From NCBI RefSeq assembly GCF_001421885.1, contig NZ_LMLH01000030.1:124001-188000 (forward strand): a stretch of 64,000 bases of DNA, in the 5' to 3' direction. The first letter of the stretch is position 1; each line of letters begins with the position of its first letter. The notes under the pieces are model-generated. The model did no database searches. It was given only the letters and a program-made list of their open reading frames with translations, and was not told the DNA's origin. Made by a program: the position numbers and the translations under genes. This document shows positions 1 to 8,155 of the stretch, in pieces. Source of the DNA: Pseudomonas sp. Leaf48. Its GTDB lineage: Bacteria; Pseudomonadota; Gammaproteobacteria; Pseudomonadales; Pseudomonadaceae.

Positions 1-936
1 CAACGCCGTGCCGGTGGTGCGGAATATCGCTTGGCCAATGGTCGTGCGGCGCTGTTCGCCGAGGCTGACAGTTTGATGAAGCAGCCCTGGCTGGTGATTG
101 CTGATCTCGGCAGTCGTCAGGGGCAGCGTGAAGAACGGATTTATCTGGCGGCGGATTTCGATCCAGCGCTGTTCGATTCAGTGTTGGCCGAGCAGGTACG
201 CAGCGTCGACCAACTGGACTGGGACGAGCGTGAAGGCGTATTGCGTGCCGAGCGCCAGCGCAAGGTCGGTGAACTGATCCTCAGTCGCGAACCTTTGACC
301 GGCCTCGACGAAAACGCCCGCAGCCAGGCGTTGGTGAACCTGGTGCGACGCAAAGGCCTGGAACTGCTGCCGTGGACCCCGCAGCTGCGCCAGTGGCAGG
401 CGCGGGTGGCGTTGTTGCGGCATCTGGATCTTGCCGGCAAGGGTGAAAGCCAATGGCCAGACGTCAGCGACGCGGCGCTGCTAAAGAACCTGGAACAGTG
501 GCTGATGCCCTATCTGGGCAAGGTCTCGCGGCTCAGCCATTTCGCCAACCTGGACCTGTCGAGCATCGTCCACAATCTGCTGCCATGGCCGCTGCCACAA
601 CGGCTGGATGAGCAGGCGCCGCATCACCTGAGTGTGCCCTCGGGCTCGTCGATTCGCCTGGATTACAGCGAGCAGCCACCGATCCTCGCAGTGCGTTTGC
701 AGGAACTGTTCGGCCTGGCCGAAACCCCGCGCATCGCCGGAGGCCGGCAGGTGGTGAAACTGCATCTATTGTCGCCGGCACGACGTCCGGTGCAGGTGAC
801 CCAGGATCTGGCGAACTTCTGGGCCAGCACTTACGCCGAGGTGAAGAAGGATCTGAAGGGGCGCTACCCCAAACACTACTGGCCGGATGACCCGCTGGTG
901 GCCGAGGCCACCGCGCGGATCAAACCTCGCAAGTGA
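1..936 (+). CDS. hrpB: ATP-dependent helicase HrpB, C-terminal part (5' end outside window)
   Basis: The reading frame is open from base 1 with no start codon, so this is the last 311 residues of a longer protein. The visible part matches the HrpB C-terminal region, with a conserved stretch around LSRLSHFANLDL and PWPLPQRLDE and a tail ending GRYPKHYWPDDP before the stop. HrpB is a DEAH-box RNA helicase-like protein of about 840 residues in gamma-proteobacteria. The helicase core with Walker A and DEAH motifs lies upstream of the window, so nothing can be said about catalytic integrity. The physiological role of HrpB is poorly defined; some relatives affect mRNA processing. The assignment rests on my recognition of the C-terminal domain. 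Confidence 0.9.
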   Translation, partial: QRRAGGAEYRLANGRAALFAEADSLMKQPWLVIADLGSRQGQREERIYLAADFDPALFDSVLAEQVRSVDQLDWDEREGVLRAERQRKVGELILSREPLTGLDENARSQALVNLVRRKGLELLPWTPQLRQWQARVALLRHLDLAGKGESQWPDVSDAALLKNLEQWLMPYLGKVSRLSHFANLDLSSIVHNLLPWPLPQRLDEQAPHHLSVPSGSSIRLDYSEQPPILAVRLQELFGLAETPRIAGGRQVVKLHLLSPARRPVQVTQDLANFWASTYAEVKKDLKGRYPKHYWPDDPLVAEATARIKPRK

Positions 937-978
937 TCAACCGGGCCCGACGCTGCTCTACGATTTACGCATTTCCCC

Positions 979-1003
979 GTAGGAGCCGGCTTGCCGGCGA
1001 TGG
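979..1003. repeat. Single REP-like palindrome (GTAGGAGCCGGC family)
   Basis: A short sequence of the form GTAGGAGCCGGCTTGCCGGC lies between hrpB and the next convergent gene. It contains the self-complementary core GCCGGC..GCCGGC. This is the singlet form of a palindrome that recurs in pairs elsewhere in the window. Confidence 0.7.
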
Positions 1004-1051
1004 CGGCCGAATGGGCGAGTCCATTCAATTGCACAGATGCGTGGGTTGAGG

Positions 1052-2131
1052 CTAAGGGGCTGCCGGCAACAGAAACCGGGCAATCACCGGCAGGTGATCG
1101 GAGATGCGCAACGTATCGTCCTGCCGCACCTGCGCCTGCACTCGCTTGATTCGCGGACTGTAGAACAGGTAGTCAACGGTCCGGTCCGGACCGTTCAACC
1201 CGGGATCGTTCGGGTAGTGGGTCAGCCACCGTTCGCGGTCGACGCCACCGGCTTCGTTGTTGGTCGGGATCATCGGGTACTTGTCCCACAGCAGGTGCAA
1301 CGCGCTGTCGGCGGAGTAGGGCGTGCGTTGCTCATCGGGCAGGCGTCGGTACTGGCCCAGCGGCAACAGGTTGAAATCGCCACCGATCAGCCAGGGGGTG
1401 CCGCCGCCTTCGTACTTGTCGAGGACTTTGGCTACGGCGCTCACCTGGTTTTGCAGGGTTTTGTCTGCCTGTGTCGCGCGCTCCAGATGGGTATTGAGCA
1501 CCGCCAATTGTCCGCCGTCACTCAAGGGCAGATAGGCCACCAGCAAGGCATCCCTGGGTTTGAACTGACGGCTGATCGGGTTGCCCGGCGCATTCGGCAG
1601 TTGCAGGCGTTCGGCATGGTTGATCTGGTAGCGGCTCAGGGTTGCCAGTTGCCGGCCGACACTGCCGAAAATGTGTGGCTCAGGGACGAAATCGGCTTTC
1701 CAGTCGAAGGCGCTGGTGCTGCATGGATAGAGGTCGGCGAGCCGTTCATTGAGCAGTTTGAGCTGGTGCTGGTAAGCGCTGGTCTTGGCGTCGTCGTCGA
1801 GTTCCTGCAACAGCACGATGTCCGGCTGCTCGTCGCGAATCACCCGGGCCACTTCGTCGAGGCTGAAGGCCATGTCTTCCGGTGTGGGTCTTTCGTCGGC
1901 GCCAGCGGCCAGGTCATTCCAGAACACGTACCGCTTGCCTGCCAGATACTGAACGTTCCACGTCATTACCTTCAGCGCCTGGCCGGGAACCAGGGTCGGT
2001 GCCTGCGTACTGCAACTGACGGGCAGCACTTCCCTGGCTTCGGGACGCCAGGTCACGCTGTAGATCAGCATGCCGATTGGTCCGATAACAAACAGCAGGC
2101 CCAGCAGGGTGTAGCGCAGTAGACGGGTCAT
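1052..2131 (-). CDS. Endonuclease/exonuclease/phosphatase family protein, membrane-anchored
   Basis: This 359-residue protein starts with a hydrophobic N-terminal segment (MTRLLRYTLLGLLFVIG) that should act as a membrane anchor or uncleaved signal. An endonuclease/exonuclease/phosphatase (DNase I-like) fold follows. Motifs in order are MTWNVQ near residue 60, LLQELDD, NTHLER, GGDFN and a C-terminal ISDHLPVIA containing the SDH signature. Family members hydrolyse phosphodiester or phosphomonoester bonds in nucleic acids, inositol phosphates or sphingomyelin, so the substrate cannot be told from sequence. I chose the ATG at 2131 because the upstream in-frame methionine adds 20 residues without a membrane-protein character. 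It is convergent with hrpB. Confidence 0.85.
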   Translation of the reverse strand: MTRLLRYTLLGLLFVIGPIGMLIYSVTWRPEAREVLPVSCSTQAPTLVPGQALKVMTWNVQYLAGKRYVFWNDLAAGADERPTPEDMAFSLDEVARVIRDEQPDIVLLQELDDDAKTSAYQHQLKLLNERLADLYPCSTSAFDWKADFVPEPHIFGSVGRQLATLSRYQINHAERLQLPNAPGNPISRQFKPRDALLVAYLPLSDGGQLAVLNTHLERATQADKTLQNQVSAVAKVLDKYEGGGTPWLIGGDFNLLPLGQYRRLPDEQRTPYSADSALHLLWDKYPMIPTNNEAGGVDRERWLTHYPNDPGLNGPDRTVDYLFYSPRIKRVQAQVRQDDTLRISDHLPVIARFLLPAAP

Positions 2132-2206
2132 GGCTCGGCTTATAAGCGTTACAGGATTGTTCCCGAGCATACCTGAGAGCGCAGGCGGCACCCAAGGGCA
2201 GGGTGG

Positions 2207-2881
2207 TCAGAGCGGTCTGTCATTTGCGTCGGCGACCGGGCTGATCAGCATGAACAAACGAAACAGCACCACGCTGGTAAACAACTGCAGAAAACTGTGG
2301 GCGCTGTCGATCAACAGGGAAATCACAGGATTTTGTGGCTCCGGATAGACCGCCAGTGTGGCGCCCTTGAGCAGCCACAACGGCCCCATGACACAGAGGA
2401 TGCACAGCAGGATGCGCAGGAAATTACCGCGGGTCATGCGCAGGCTTTCCTTCATCGCCGCCAGTGGCGCCAGGCCACGCAGCACCAGCAGGTATTCGCC
2501 GAACGCCAGGGTCACCATCAGGTAGATGCCCGGCAGGAAATACAGCGACAGGCCAAGCAGGATCAGCAAGGTGTTGAGCGCCGTCAGCAGGGCGAAGCGC
2601 GGCCACAGGCTTGCAGACATCGCCAGCAGGTCGCGGTTGCGGGGTGATTCGCCACGGCTGCGCGCGTCCAGAAAGAGGATCAGCGCAGCGGTGTACAGCG
2701 GATACACCAGCAAGCCGACGATCACACTGATACCGGGGAAACTGTCCGGCTCGGTGGAGTGGTCGACCACTTGCTGCAGCAGCGCCTCCACAATCACCAG
2801 AGGCAGGCACAGTTGCACGATCTGTCTCAGATTGCGCTGGAAGAAATACAGGGAGTCACGCAGTACATCTAACGGATTCAT
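2207..2881 (-). CDS. YciC-family inner-membrane protein
   Basis: The product has 224 residues and starts MNPLDVLRDSLYFFQRNL, a typical start for the YciC/UPF0259 family. Several hydrophobic stretches predict about five or six membrane segments (for example IVQLCLPLVIVEALL, FALLTALNTLLILLGLSL and LRILLCILCVMGPLWLL). Function is unknown in the family. An in-frame start 87 bases further upstream would add a basic, non-hydrophobic leader and reach into the palindrome at 2969, so I prefer 2881. It is divergent from the DUF2076 gene. Confidence 0.8.
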   Translation of the reverse strand: MNPLDVLRDSLYFFQRNLRQIVQLCLPLVIVEALLQQVVDHSTEPDSFPGISVIVGLLVYPLYTAALILFLDARSRGESPRNRDLLAMSASLWPRFALLTALNTLLILLGLSLYFLPGIYLMVTLAFGEYLLVLRGLAPLAAMKESLRMTRGNFLRILLCILCVMGPLWLLKGATLAVYPEPQNPVISLLIDSAHSFLQLFTSVVLFRLFMLISPVADANDRPL

Positions 2882-2968
2882 CAGTCGGTATCGCAGATTG
2901 GAAGCAGTGGCCCACTTTAACCGATGAAGTGCTGCGGCACGCAAACGTAAACGTTCGGTAAAGCTCAT

Positions 2969-2985
2969 TGAAACAACTTGTTTCA
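2969..2985. promoter_or_regulatory. Perfect 8-1-8 palindrome, candidate operator
   Basis: TGAAACAA-C-TTGTTTCA is a perfect inverted repeat with a one-base centre, midway between the divergent YciC-like and DUF2076 genes. About 10 bases downstream, AAGGT-CGGGC-ACCTT (2995-3009) forms a second small inverted repeat. The size and symmetry fit a dimeric repressor site. No regulator gene lies next to it, so the cognate protein is unknown. Confidence 0.45.
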
Positions 2986-3058
2986 GCCTCCATTAAGGTC
3001 GGGCACCTTATCCTCTGTGATAAAGGCAACGATTTTCCCGGCAATGTGCGAGGTCGCC

Positions 3059-3820
3059 ATGAACAGCGAAGAACAAACCCTGATCGATGGACTGTTTTCC
3101 CGGCTGCAACAGGCCGAAACGGACTCAGCCCCGCGCGACGCCCAGGCTGAGGCGCGGATCAAGGAACACCTGACGCGCCAACCGGCGGCAGGGTATTTCA
3201 TGACCCAGGCGATTCTGGTGCAAGAGGCGGCAATCAAGAGCCTCGACGAACAGAACAAACAACTGACCCAGCAACTCCAGCAGTTGCAGGACCAACTGCA
3301 ACAGGCCAAAACCCAGGCAGCCCCGGCACCGGGCAGCGGCGGCTTTCTGTCGAGCATTTTCGGTGGCGGGCCTCGTGAGCCGCAGCCCGCGCCGACCCAG
3401 AGTGCGTCGCCCTCCAGCGGTGGCTGGCGCGAGCCAGGGCGGTCGTCATTCGGTGCGCAACAGCCGCAACAGAACTTCGCCGCCCCGCAGCAGGGCTATG
3501 CGCCGCAGCAACAGGCTCCGGCAGCGGCCGGCAGCAGCTTTCTCGGCGGTGCGCTGAAAACCGCAGCGGGTGTAGCGGGTGGCGTGATGCTGGCGCAAGG
3601 CATCAGCAGCCTGTTCCATCAAAATCAGCAGCCAGAGGTTGTCGAGGTCATCAAGGAAGAGCCCGCCCAGGTCAATGATCAGGGCAACAACGGCTGGGGT
3701 GATGACCAGCGCATGGCCGGTAACGACTCCTACAGCAACGATCAAGGCGGTTTCAGCGACGCCGACTACAGCAATGACGACTCGTCGTTCTTCGGCGGCG
3801 ACGACGATTCCTACGTCTGA
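3059..3820 (+). CDS. DUF2076 domain protein
   Basis: The protein has 253 residues beginning MNSEEQTLIDGLFSRL. The N-terminal third is helical and charged, with a glutamine-rich predicted coiled coil around residues 60-85 (QLTQQLQQLQDQLQQA). The middle is low complexity and rich in Gly, Pro, Ser and Gln. A hydrophobic glycine-rich stretch (LGGALKTAAGVAGGVMLAQG) near residues 160-185 may insert in a membrane. The C-terminus is acidic and rich in Asn, Asp, Ser and Gly. This architecture fits the DUF2076 family, whose function is unknown. An upstream in-frame start at 2978 would overlap the palindrome and is less likely. Confidence 0.85.
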   Translation: MNSEEQTLIDGLFSRLQQAETDSAPRDAQAEARIKEHLTRQPAAGYFMTQAILVQEAAIKSLDEQNKQLTQQLQQLQDQLQQAKTQAAPAPGSGGFLSSIFGGGPREPQPAPTQSASPSSGGWREPGRSSFGAQQPQQNFAAPQQGYAPQQQAPAAAGSSFLGGALKTAAGVAGGVMLAQGISSLFHQNQQPEVVEVIKEEPAQVNDQGNNGWGDDQRMAGNDSYSNDQGGFSDADYSNDDSSFFGGDDDSYV

Positions 3821-3940
3821 CGCGCCATTCGTCCGGAGCGCTGCGGCGCTCCAGACCGATTATTCGCGGAACAATCCTTCGGGCTGGCATACTGGGCGAC
3901 TTTTCGGCCCTGGTGCCTGATTCAGCCTCGAGGAAAACCG

Positions 3941-4420
3941 GTGAAAAAAATCGCAGTGTTCGCCGATGTCCAGAACCTCTATTACACCGTGCGTCAGGCT
4001 TATGGTTGCCACTTCAACTACGCCGCGCTGTGGGCTGACATCAGCAAACAGGGCGAGATAGTCGAAGCCTATGCCTACGCCATCGACCGTGGCGACAGCA
4101 AGCAGCAGCAGTTCCAGCAGATCTTGCGCAACCTCGGTTTCACCGTAAAGCTCAAACCCTACATCCAGCGCAGCGACGGCTCGGCCAAGGGCGACTGGGA
4201 CGTGGGCATAACCCTCGACATCATGGACGCCGCCGACCATGTCGATGAAGTGGTACTGGCTTCCGGCGACGGTGATTTCGACATGCTGCTTGAACGCATC
4301 ATCAGCAAGCACGGGGTGCAAGCGGTGGCCTACGGCGTGCCGGGCCTGACCGCCAACTCGCTGATCCGCGCCGCCAGTCGCTATGTGCCGATCGAAGGCG
4401 CTTTGCTGCTCAAGAATTGA
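3941..4420 (+). CDS. NYN-domain (PIN-like) putative ribonuclease
   Basis: The product has 159 residues and a GTG start preceded by GAGGAAAACCG. It has the NYN/DUF88 (LabA-type) fold signature. An N-terminal acidic strand reads VFADVQNLYY, a central block reads GDWDVGITLDIMD, and a C-terminal ASGDGDFDMLL follows. The aspartates at these places are the metal-binding residues of PIN-like nucleases and all are present. Proteins of this family are metal-dependent RNases or regulators built on that fold; the target is unknown. A DEDDh exonuclease gene follows after 22 bases on the same strand, so the two probably form one transcription unit. Confidence 0.85.
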   Translation: MKKIAVFADVQNLYYTVRQAYGCHFNYAALWADISKQGEIVEAYAYAIDRGDSKQQQFQQILRNLGFTVKLKPYIQRSDGSAKGDWDVGITLDIMDAADHVDEVVLASGDGDFDMLLERIISKHGVQAVAYGVPGLTANSLIRAASRYVPIEGALLLKN

Positions 4421-4442
4421 TTTTTACGGAGTTGAACCAGGT

Positions 4443-5054
4443 TTGGAACGCATAGCAGTCATCGACTTTGAAACCACCGGGATCGCCCCGAGCAGCAGCT
4501 GCCGGGCCACGGAAATTGCCGTGGTGATCCTTGAACAGGGGCGCATCGTCGAGCGTTACCAGAGCCTGATGAACGCCGGCGTGCGCGTGCCGGCCTTCAT
4601 CGAGCAACTCACCGGCATCAGCAACGCCATGCTGCGCACCGCGCCGTCGGCCGAGCAGGTGATGAACGAGGTCAACGAGTTCGTCGGCTGCACGCCGTTG
4701 CTGGCGCATAACGCGGCCTTCGACCAGAAGTTCTGGGACTTTGAACTGGGGCGGATCAAACGCACCCGCCTGCAGAACTTTGCCTGTTCGCTGCTGCTGG
4801 CCCGGCGCCTGATGCCTGCGGCGCCGAACCACAAACTCGGCACCCTCACCACCTTCGCCAACCTGCCCCATACCGGCAAGGCTCACCGGGCCATGGCTGA
4901 TGCGGAAATGGCGGCCAACCTGACGGCGCACCTGGCCGAGGAACTGCGCCAGAAACACGGCCTGCGCGAGTTGTCCCATGATTTGTTGTGCAAGTTGCAG
5001 AAAGTGCCAGCGGCGAAAGTAACCGAGCACCTCAAGCGCTATCGCGGGTTCTGA
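4443..5054 (+). CDS. DEDDh-type 3'-5' exonuclease (DnaQ/PolC-epsilon-like)
   Basis: The protein has 203 residues and probably starts at a TTG (LERIAVIDFETTG), placed 11 bases after an ACGGAG ribosome-binding site. Exo I is IDFETTGI (Asp and Glu), Exo II is AHNAAFDQKFW, and Exo III is HRAMADAEM with the His and Asp of the DEDDh class. All four acidic residues and the histidine are therefore visible. It resembles stand-alone DnaQ-like exonucleases of about 200 residues. No polymerase gene is nearby. Its pairing with the NYN protein suggests a shared nucleic-acid processing role, which is inference. Confidence 0.85.
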   Translation: MERIAVIDFETTGIAPSSSCRATEIAVVILEQGRIVERYQSLMNAGVRVPAFIEQLTGISNAMLRTAPSAEQVMNEVNEFVGCTPLLAHNAAFDQKFWDFELGRIKRTRLQNFACSLLLARRLMPAAPNHKLGTLTTFANLPHTGKAHRAMADAEMAANLTAHLAEELRQKHGLRELSHDLLCKLQKVPAAKVTEHLKRYRGF

Positions 5055-5071
5055 ATACACCGCATAACCCC

Positions 5072-5161
5072 TGTGGGAGCGGGCTTGCTCGCGAAAGCGC
5101 CAGTTCAGTCAATATCATTGTTGAATGACACACCGCTTTCGCGAGCAAGCCCGCTCCCACA
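5072..5161. repeat. REP pair (BIME-like) of the GTGGGAGCGGGCTTGCTCGCG family
   Basis: Two copies in inverted orientation, TGTGGGAGCGGGCTTGCTCG at the left and its complement at the right, are separated by about 40 bases. The arms also match outside the core (GCGAAAGCG against CGCTTTCGC). The structure sits between the 3' ends of the convergent exonuclease and Lrp genes and could act as a bidirectional terminator. Confidence 0.85.
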
Positions 5162-5184
5162 TTAGACCTATTGTGGTCTTGGGT

Positions 5185-5637
5185 TTATTTGCCATTCCCC
5201 TCGATATGCCCCAACGGCACCCGCTTCTCGATGGCGCTCGATAGCACAATCGACGTCTTGCTGAAGCCAAACGTGGCGATCCGGTTGATCAGCTCCTCCA
5301 GCTCCGGCATCGAGCCCACCGCCGCTTGCATGATCACGCACGGGTCGCCGGTCACCCGGTGGCACTCGGTCAATTGCGGAATCTTGATCAGGTCATCGTA
5401 GGCCTTCTGGTTGCCGTGCTGGTTCAGGCGCAGTTCGATCACGCACTGGATCGGCAGGCCGAGCTTGGACATGTCGACTTTCGCCTGATAGCCGGTGATC
5501 ACGCCGCTGGTTTCGAGCTTGGCTACTCGCTCGGCCACGGCCGGGGCGGACAGGTTGACCTTGCGCGCCAGGTCCGCGTAGGACGCGCGACCGTTTTCCA
5601 GCAGAGCGCTGAGCAGCATGCGGTCGTACTTATCCAT
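5185..5637 (-). CDS. Lrp/AsnC-family transcriptional regulator
   Basis: The product has 150 residues. An N-terminal winged helix-turn-helix (DRMLLSALLENGRASYADLARKV with recognition helix SAPAVAERVAKLE) is followed by an RAM effector-binding domain (CHRVTGDPCVIMQAAV). Length and order are typical of Lrp/AsnC proteins, which bind amino acids or similar ligands and form dimers to octamers. The gene is divergent from a DMT-family exporter, and the 164-base intergenic region holds a 9-base inverted repeat. It therefore probably controls that exporter, as many Lrp-type regulators control adjacent amino-acid or drug exporters. Confidence 0.9.
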   Translation of the reverse strand: MDKYDRMLLSALLENGRASYADLARKVNLSAPAVAERVAKLETSGVITGYQAKVDMSKLGLPIQCVIELRLNQHGNQKAYDDLIKIPQLTECHRVTGDPCVIMQAAVGSMPELEELINRIATFGFSKTSIVLSSAIEKRVPLGHIEGNGK

Positions 5638-5667
5638 TGGGTTACTCCTGAAAATAGCCGACTTTCG

Positions 5668-5701
5668 AAAACACGGTTTATAGCGCTGAAGTCCGTGTTT
5701 T
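5668..5701. promoter_or_regulatory. Inverted repeat AAAACACGG-N16-CCGTGTTTT between lrp-like and exporter genes
   Basis: Perfect 9-base arms lie 31 bases upstream of the Lrp-family start codon and 100 bases upstream of the exporter start. The position between divergent genes fits an operator for the Lrp-type regulator. It could alternatively fold as a leader hairpin of the regulator mRNA. Confidence 0.4.
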
Positions 5702-5801
5702 GAAAAGTGTACTGGCGCTTTAAACAGGTTTTGTAACTTATTTTCCGGCGCTGGCCTTTCTAGAATAGCCGTTCACTTGTACTTGCCTGTGAGCTGCCTC
5801 C

Positions 5802-6728
5802 ATGTCCGGCCTTCGTCGCTTTCCCTTACCCTTGATCGCTGCCTTCTTCGCCTTGTATGTGATCTGGGGTTCGACTTACCTGGTGATTCGCATCGGCATG
5901 GAATATTGGCCGCCACTGCTGCTCGCCGGGGTCCGCTTTGTCATCGCCGGGTCGTTGATGTATGCCTTCCTGCGCTGGCGCGGGGCACCGGCGCCGACCT
6001 GGGCGCAATGGAAAGCCGCCGGGATCATCGGAGTCTTGTTGCTGGCGTGCGGTAACGGCGCGGTCAGCGTGGCCGAGCATACGGGTGTGGCTTCCGGTGT
6101 AGCCGCATTGGCGGTGGCGACCGTGCCGCTGTTTACCTTGCTCTGCGGCTATTTCTGGGGCGCGCGAAATACCCGTCTCGAATGGGCCGGAATCGTGCTC
6201 GGGCTGGTCGGCATCGGCATGCTCAACTTGGGTTCCAACCTGCAATCTAGCCCGTTGGGGGCGGCCTTGCTGATTTTTGCAGCGGCGACGTGGGCGTTTG
6301 GCTCGGTCTGGAGCAAGCATTTGCCGCTGCCCCAGGGGGCGATGGCCAGCGCTGTGGAAATGCTGGTGGGCGGTGTCGTGTTGCTGATTGCCAGCGCAGT
6401 CAGCGGTGAGCACCTGGAAAAGGTGCCGCCGATCGAAGGTTGGGCTGCGTTGGCGTATCTGACCGTGTTCGGCTCGATCATCGCCTTCAACGCCTACATG
6501 TATCTGTTGAAACATGTGCGCCCGGCAGCAGCTACCAGTTACGCCTACGTCAACCCGGCGGTGGCGGTGCTGTTGGGGATCGTGTTCGTCGGCGAGACCA
6601 TTGGTATCGAAGAAGCCCTGGCGATGGCGGTGATCATCAGCGCCGTGGTGCTGATCGGATTGCCACAGTGGCGCAAGGCGCCGGTTCAGCGTGCCGCAGC
6701 AGTGCCGACAGAATCCCGTGTGAATTAG
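5802..6728 (+). CDS. DMT-superfamily exporter (EamA, YedA-like)
   Basis: This protein of 308 residues carries two EamA repeats with about ten membrane segments. The first repeat starts LIAAFFALYVIWGSTYLVIR, and the second starts after residue 150 (LGAALLIFAAATWAFGSVW). WGSTY and the closing AYVNPAVAVLLG motif are typical of YedA-like drug/metabolite exporters. Substrates are usually amino acids or small metabolites but cannot be assigned here. It is divergent from the Lrp-family regulator. The start ATG is preceded by GTGAGCTGCCTCC, a weak ribosome-binding site. Confidence 0.88.
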   Translation: MSGLRRFPLPLIAAFFALYVIWGSTYLVIRIGMEYWPPLLLAGVRFVIAGSLMYAFLRWRGAPAPTWAQWKAAGIIGVLLLACGNGAVSVAEHTGVASGVAALAVATVPLFTLLCGYFWGARNTRLEWAGIVLGLVGIGMLNLGSNLQSSPLGAALLIFAAATWAFGSVWSKHLPLPQGAMASAVEMLVGGVVLLIASAVSGEHLEKVPPIEGWAALAYLTVFGSIIAFNAYMYLLKHVRPAAATSYAYVNPAVAVLLGIVFVGETIGIEEALAMAVIISAVVLIGLPQWRKAPVQRAAAVPTESRVN

Positions 6729-6793
6729 GGTAAACTGCGCGGCATTGCACATTTGTTATGCACAATCGCGCTGAATTTTCCTACGGTACTCCC

Positions 6794-8131
6794 ATGACTT
6801 TCGCCACCCTTGGCCTGATCGAACCTTTGCTGCGCTCCCTTGAGACGCTCGGCTACCAGACCCCGACGCCGGTCCAGGCGCAAGCCATTCCGGCGGTGCT
6901 GGCCGGTCGTGACCTGATGGCTGCCGCCCAGACCGGCACCGGCAAGACTGCCGGTTTTGCCTTGCCACTGCTGCAGTTGCTGGCCATGGAAGGGCCGAAA
7001 GTCACCGCCAATTCGGTACGCGCGCTGATCCTGGTGCCAACCCGTGAACTGGCCGAGCAGGTTCACGAAGCGGTGCGCCAGTACGCCGAGAATCTGCCGC
7101 TGCGTACCTACGCGGTGTACGGCGGTGTCAGCATCAACCCCCAAATGATGAAGCTGCGCAGCGGTGTGGATCTGCTGGTGGCGACGCCGGGGCGCCTGCT
7201 CGACCTGTTCCGCCAGAACGCGCTGAAGTTCAATCAGTTGCAAACCCTGGTGCTGGATGAAGCCGATCGCATGCTCGACCTGGGTTTTTCCGAGGAATTG
7301 GCGAATATCTATAAAGCGCTGCCGAAAAAACGCCAGACGCTGCTGTTCTCTGCGACCTTCTCCGACGACATCCGCCTGCTGGCCGGGCAAATGCTCAACG
7401 ACCCGCTGAGCATTGAAGTCAGCCCGCGTAATGTCGCGGCCAATACCGTCAAGCAATGGGTGGTGACGGTGGACAAGAAGCGCAAGCCGGAACTGTTCGT
7501 GCACCTGATGCGCAAGAACAAGTGGAAGCAGGTGCTGGTGTTCGCCAAAACCCGCAACGGCGTGGACGCGCTGGTGGAAAAACTCCAGGGCCTGGGCGTC
7601 AATGCCGACGGTATCCACGGCGACAAACCCCAGGCGACTCGTCAGCGCGCGCTGGATCGTTTCAAACTCAGTGAAGTGCAGATTCTGGTCGCCACCGACG
7701 TTGCCGCCCGTGGTCTGGACATCGAAGACCTGCCGCTGGTGGTCAACTTCGACTTGCCGATCGTCGCTGAAGACTACATCCACCGCATTGGTCGTACCGG
7801 GCGTGCGGGTGCAACCGGGGAGGCGATTTCCCTGGTGTGCGCTGATGAAGTGAATTTGCTGTCGGCGATCGAGACCTTGACCCGTCAGACGTTGAAGCGT
7901 CAGAACGAGCCGGATTTCGAACCTGAGCACCGGGTGCCGGATACCGATGCCAGTGGCCAGGTGATCAAGAAGCCGAAGAAACCGAAGAAGCCCAAGGCGT
8001 CTGGTGGTGGCGGCAAACGCAACCTTGGCAAATGGGTGGATAGCGGGGAGGTGGCGCCGGCGGAGCCTTCGATCAAGCCTGTGCGTAAGGTGCCAGTGTT
8101 TAATACGGGGCCGCGTAAGCGTAAGCCTTGA
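6794..8131 (+). CDS. DEAD-box RNA helicase (RhlE-like)
   Basis: The protein has 445 residues. Helicase motifs appear in order: Q motif (GYQTPTPVQAQAIP), motif I AAQTGTGKT, motif Ia PTRELAEQ, GG, TPGRLLD, motif II DEAD (VLDEADRMLDLGF), motif III SAT (FSATFSDD), motif V ATDVAARGLDI and motif VI HRIGRTGRAG. The C-terminal tail of about 75 residues is rich in Lys, Pro and Gly (KKPKKPKKPKASGGGGKR), a likely RNA-binding extension. This is the RhlE group that remodels rRNA or mRNA structures. I took the ATG at 6794 (MTFATLGL); a methionine 12 codons upstream is also in frame. Confidence 0.92.
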   Translation: MTFATLGLIEPLLRSLETLGYQTPTPVQAQAIPAVLAGRDLMAAAQTGTGKTAGFALPLLQLLAMEGPKVTANSVRALILVPTRELAEQVHEAVRQYAENLPLRTYAVYGGVSINPQMMKLRSGVDLLVATPGRLLDLFRQNALKFNQLQTLVLDEADRMLDLGFSEELANIYKALPKKRQTLLFSATFSDDIRLLAGQMLNDPLSIEVSPRNVAANTVKQWVVTVDKKRKPELFVHLMRKNKWKQVLVFAKTRNGVDALVEKLQGLGVNADGIHGDKPQATRQRALDRFKLSEVQILVATDVAARGLDIEDLPLVVNFDLPIVAEDYIHRIGRTGRAGATGEAISLVCADEVNLLSAIETLTRQTLKRQNEPDFEPEHRVPDTDASGQVIKKPKKPKKPKASGGGGKRNLGKWVDSGEVAPAEPSIKPVRKVPVFNTGPRKRKP

Positions 8132-8155
8132 TTTGAGTGCCTGGCTTTAGAGCCG

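Noticed and set aside
1037..2122. A 361-residue plus-strand frame opposite the exo/endonuclease gene
   Set aside because: The minus-strand product has clear family motifs, while the plus-strand frame has none.
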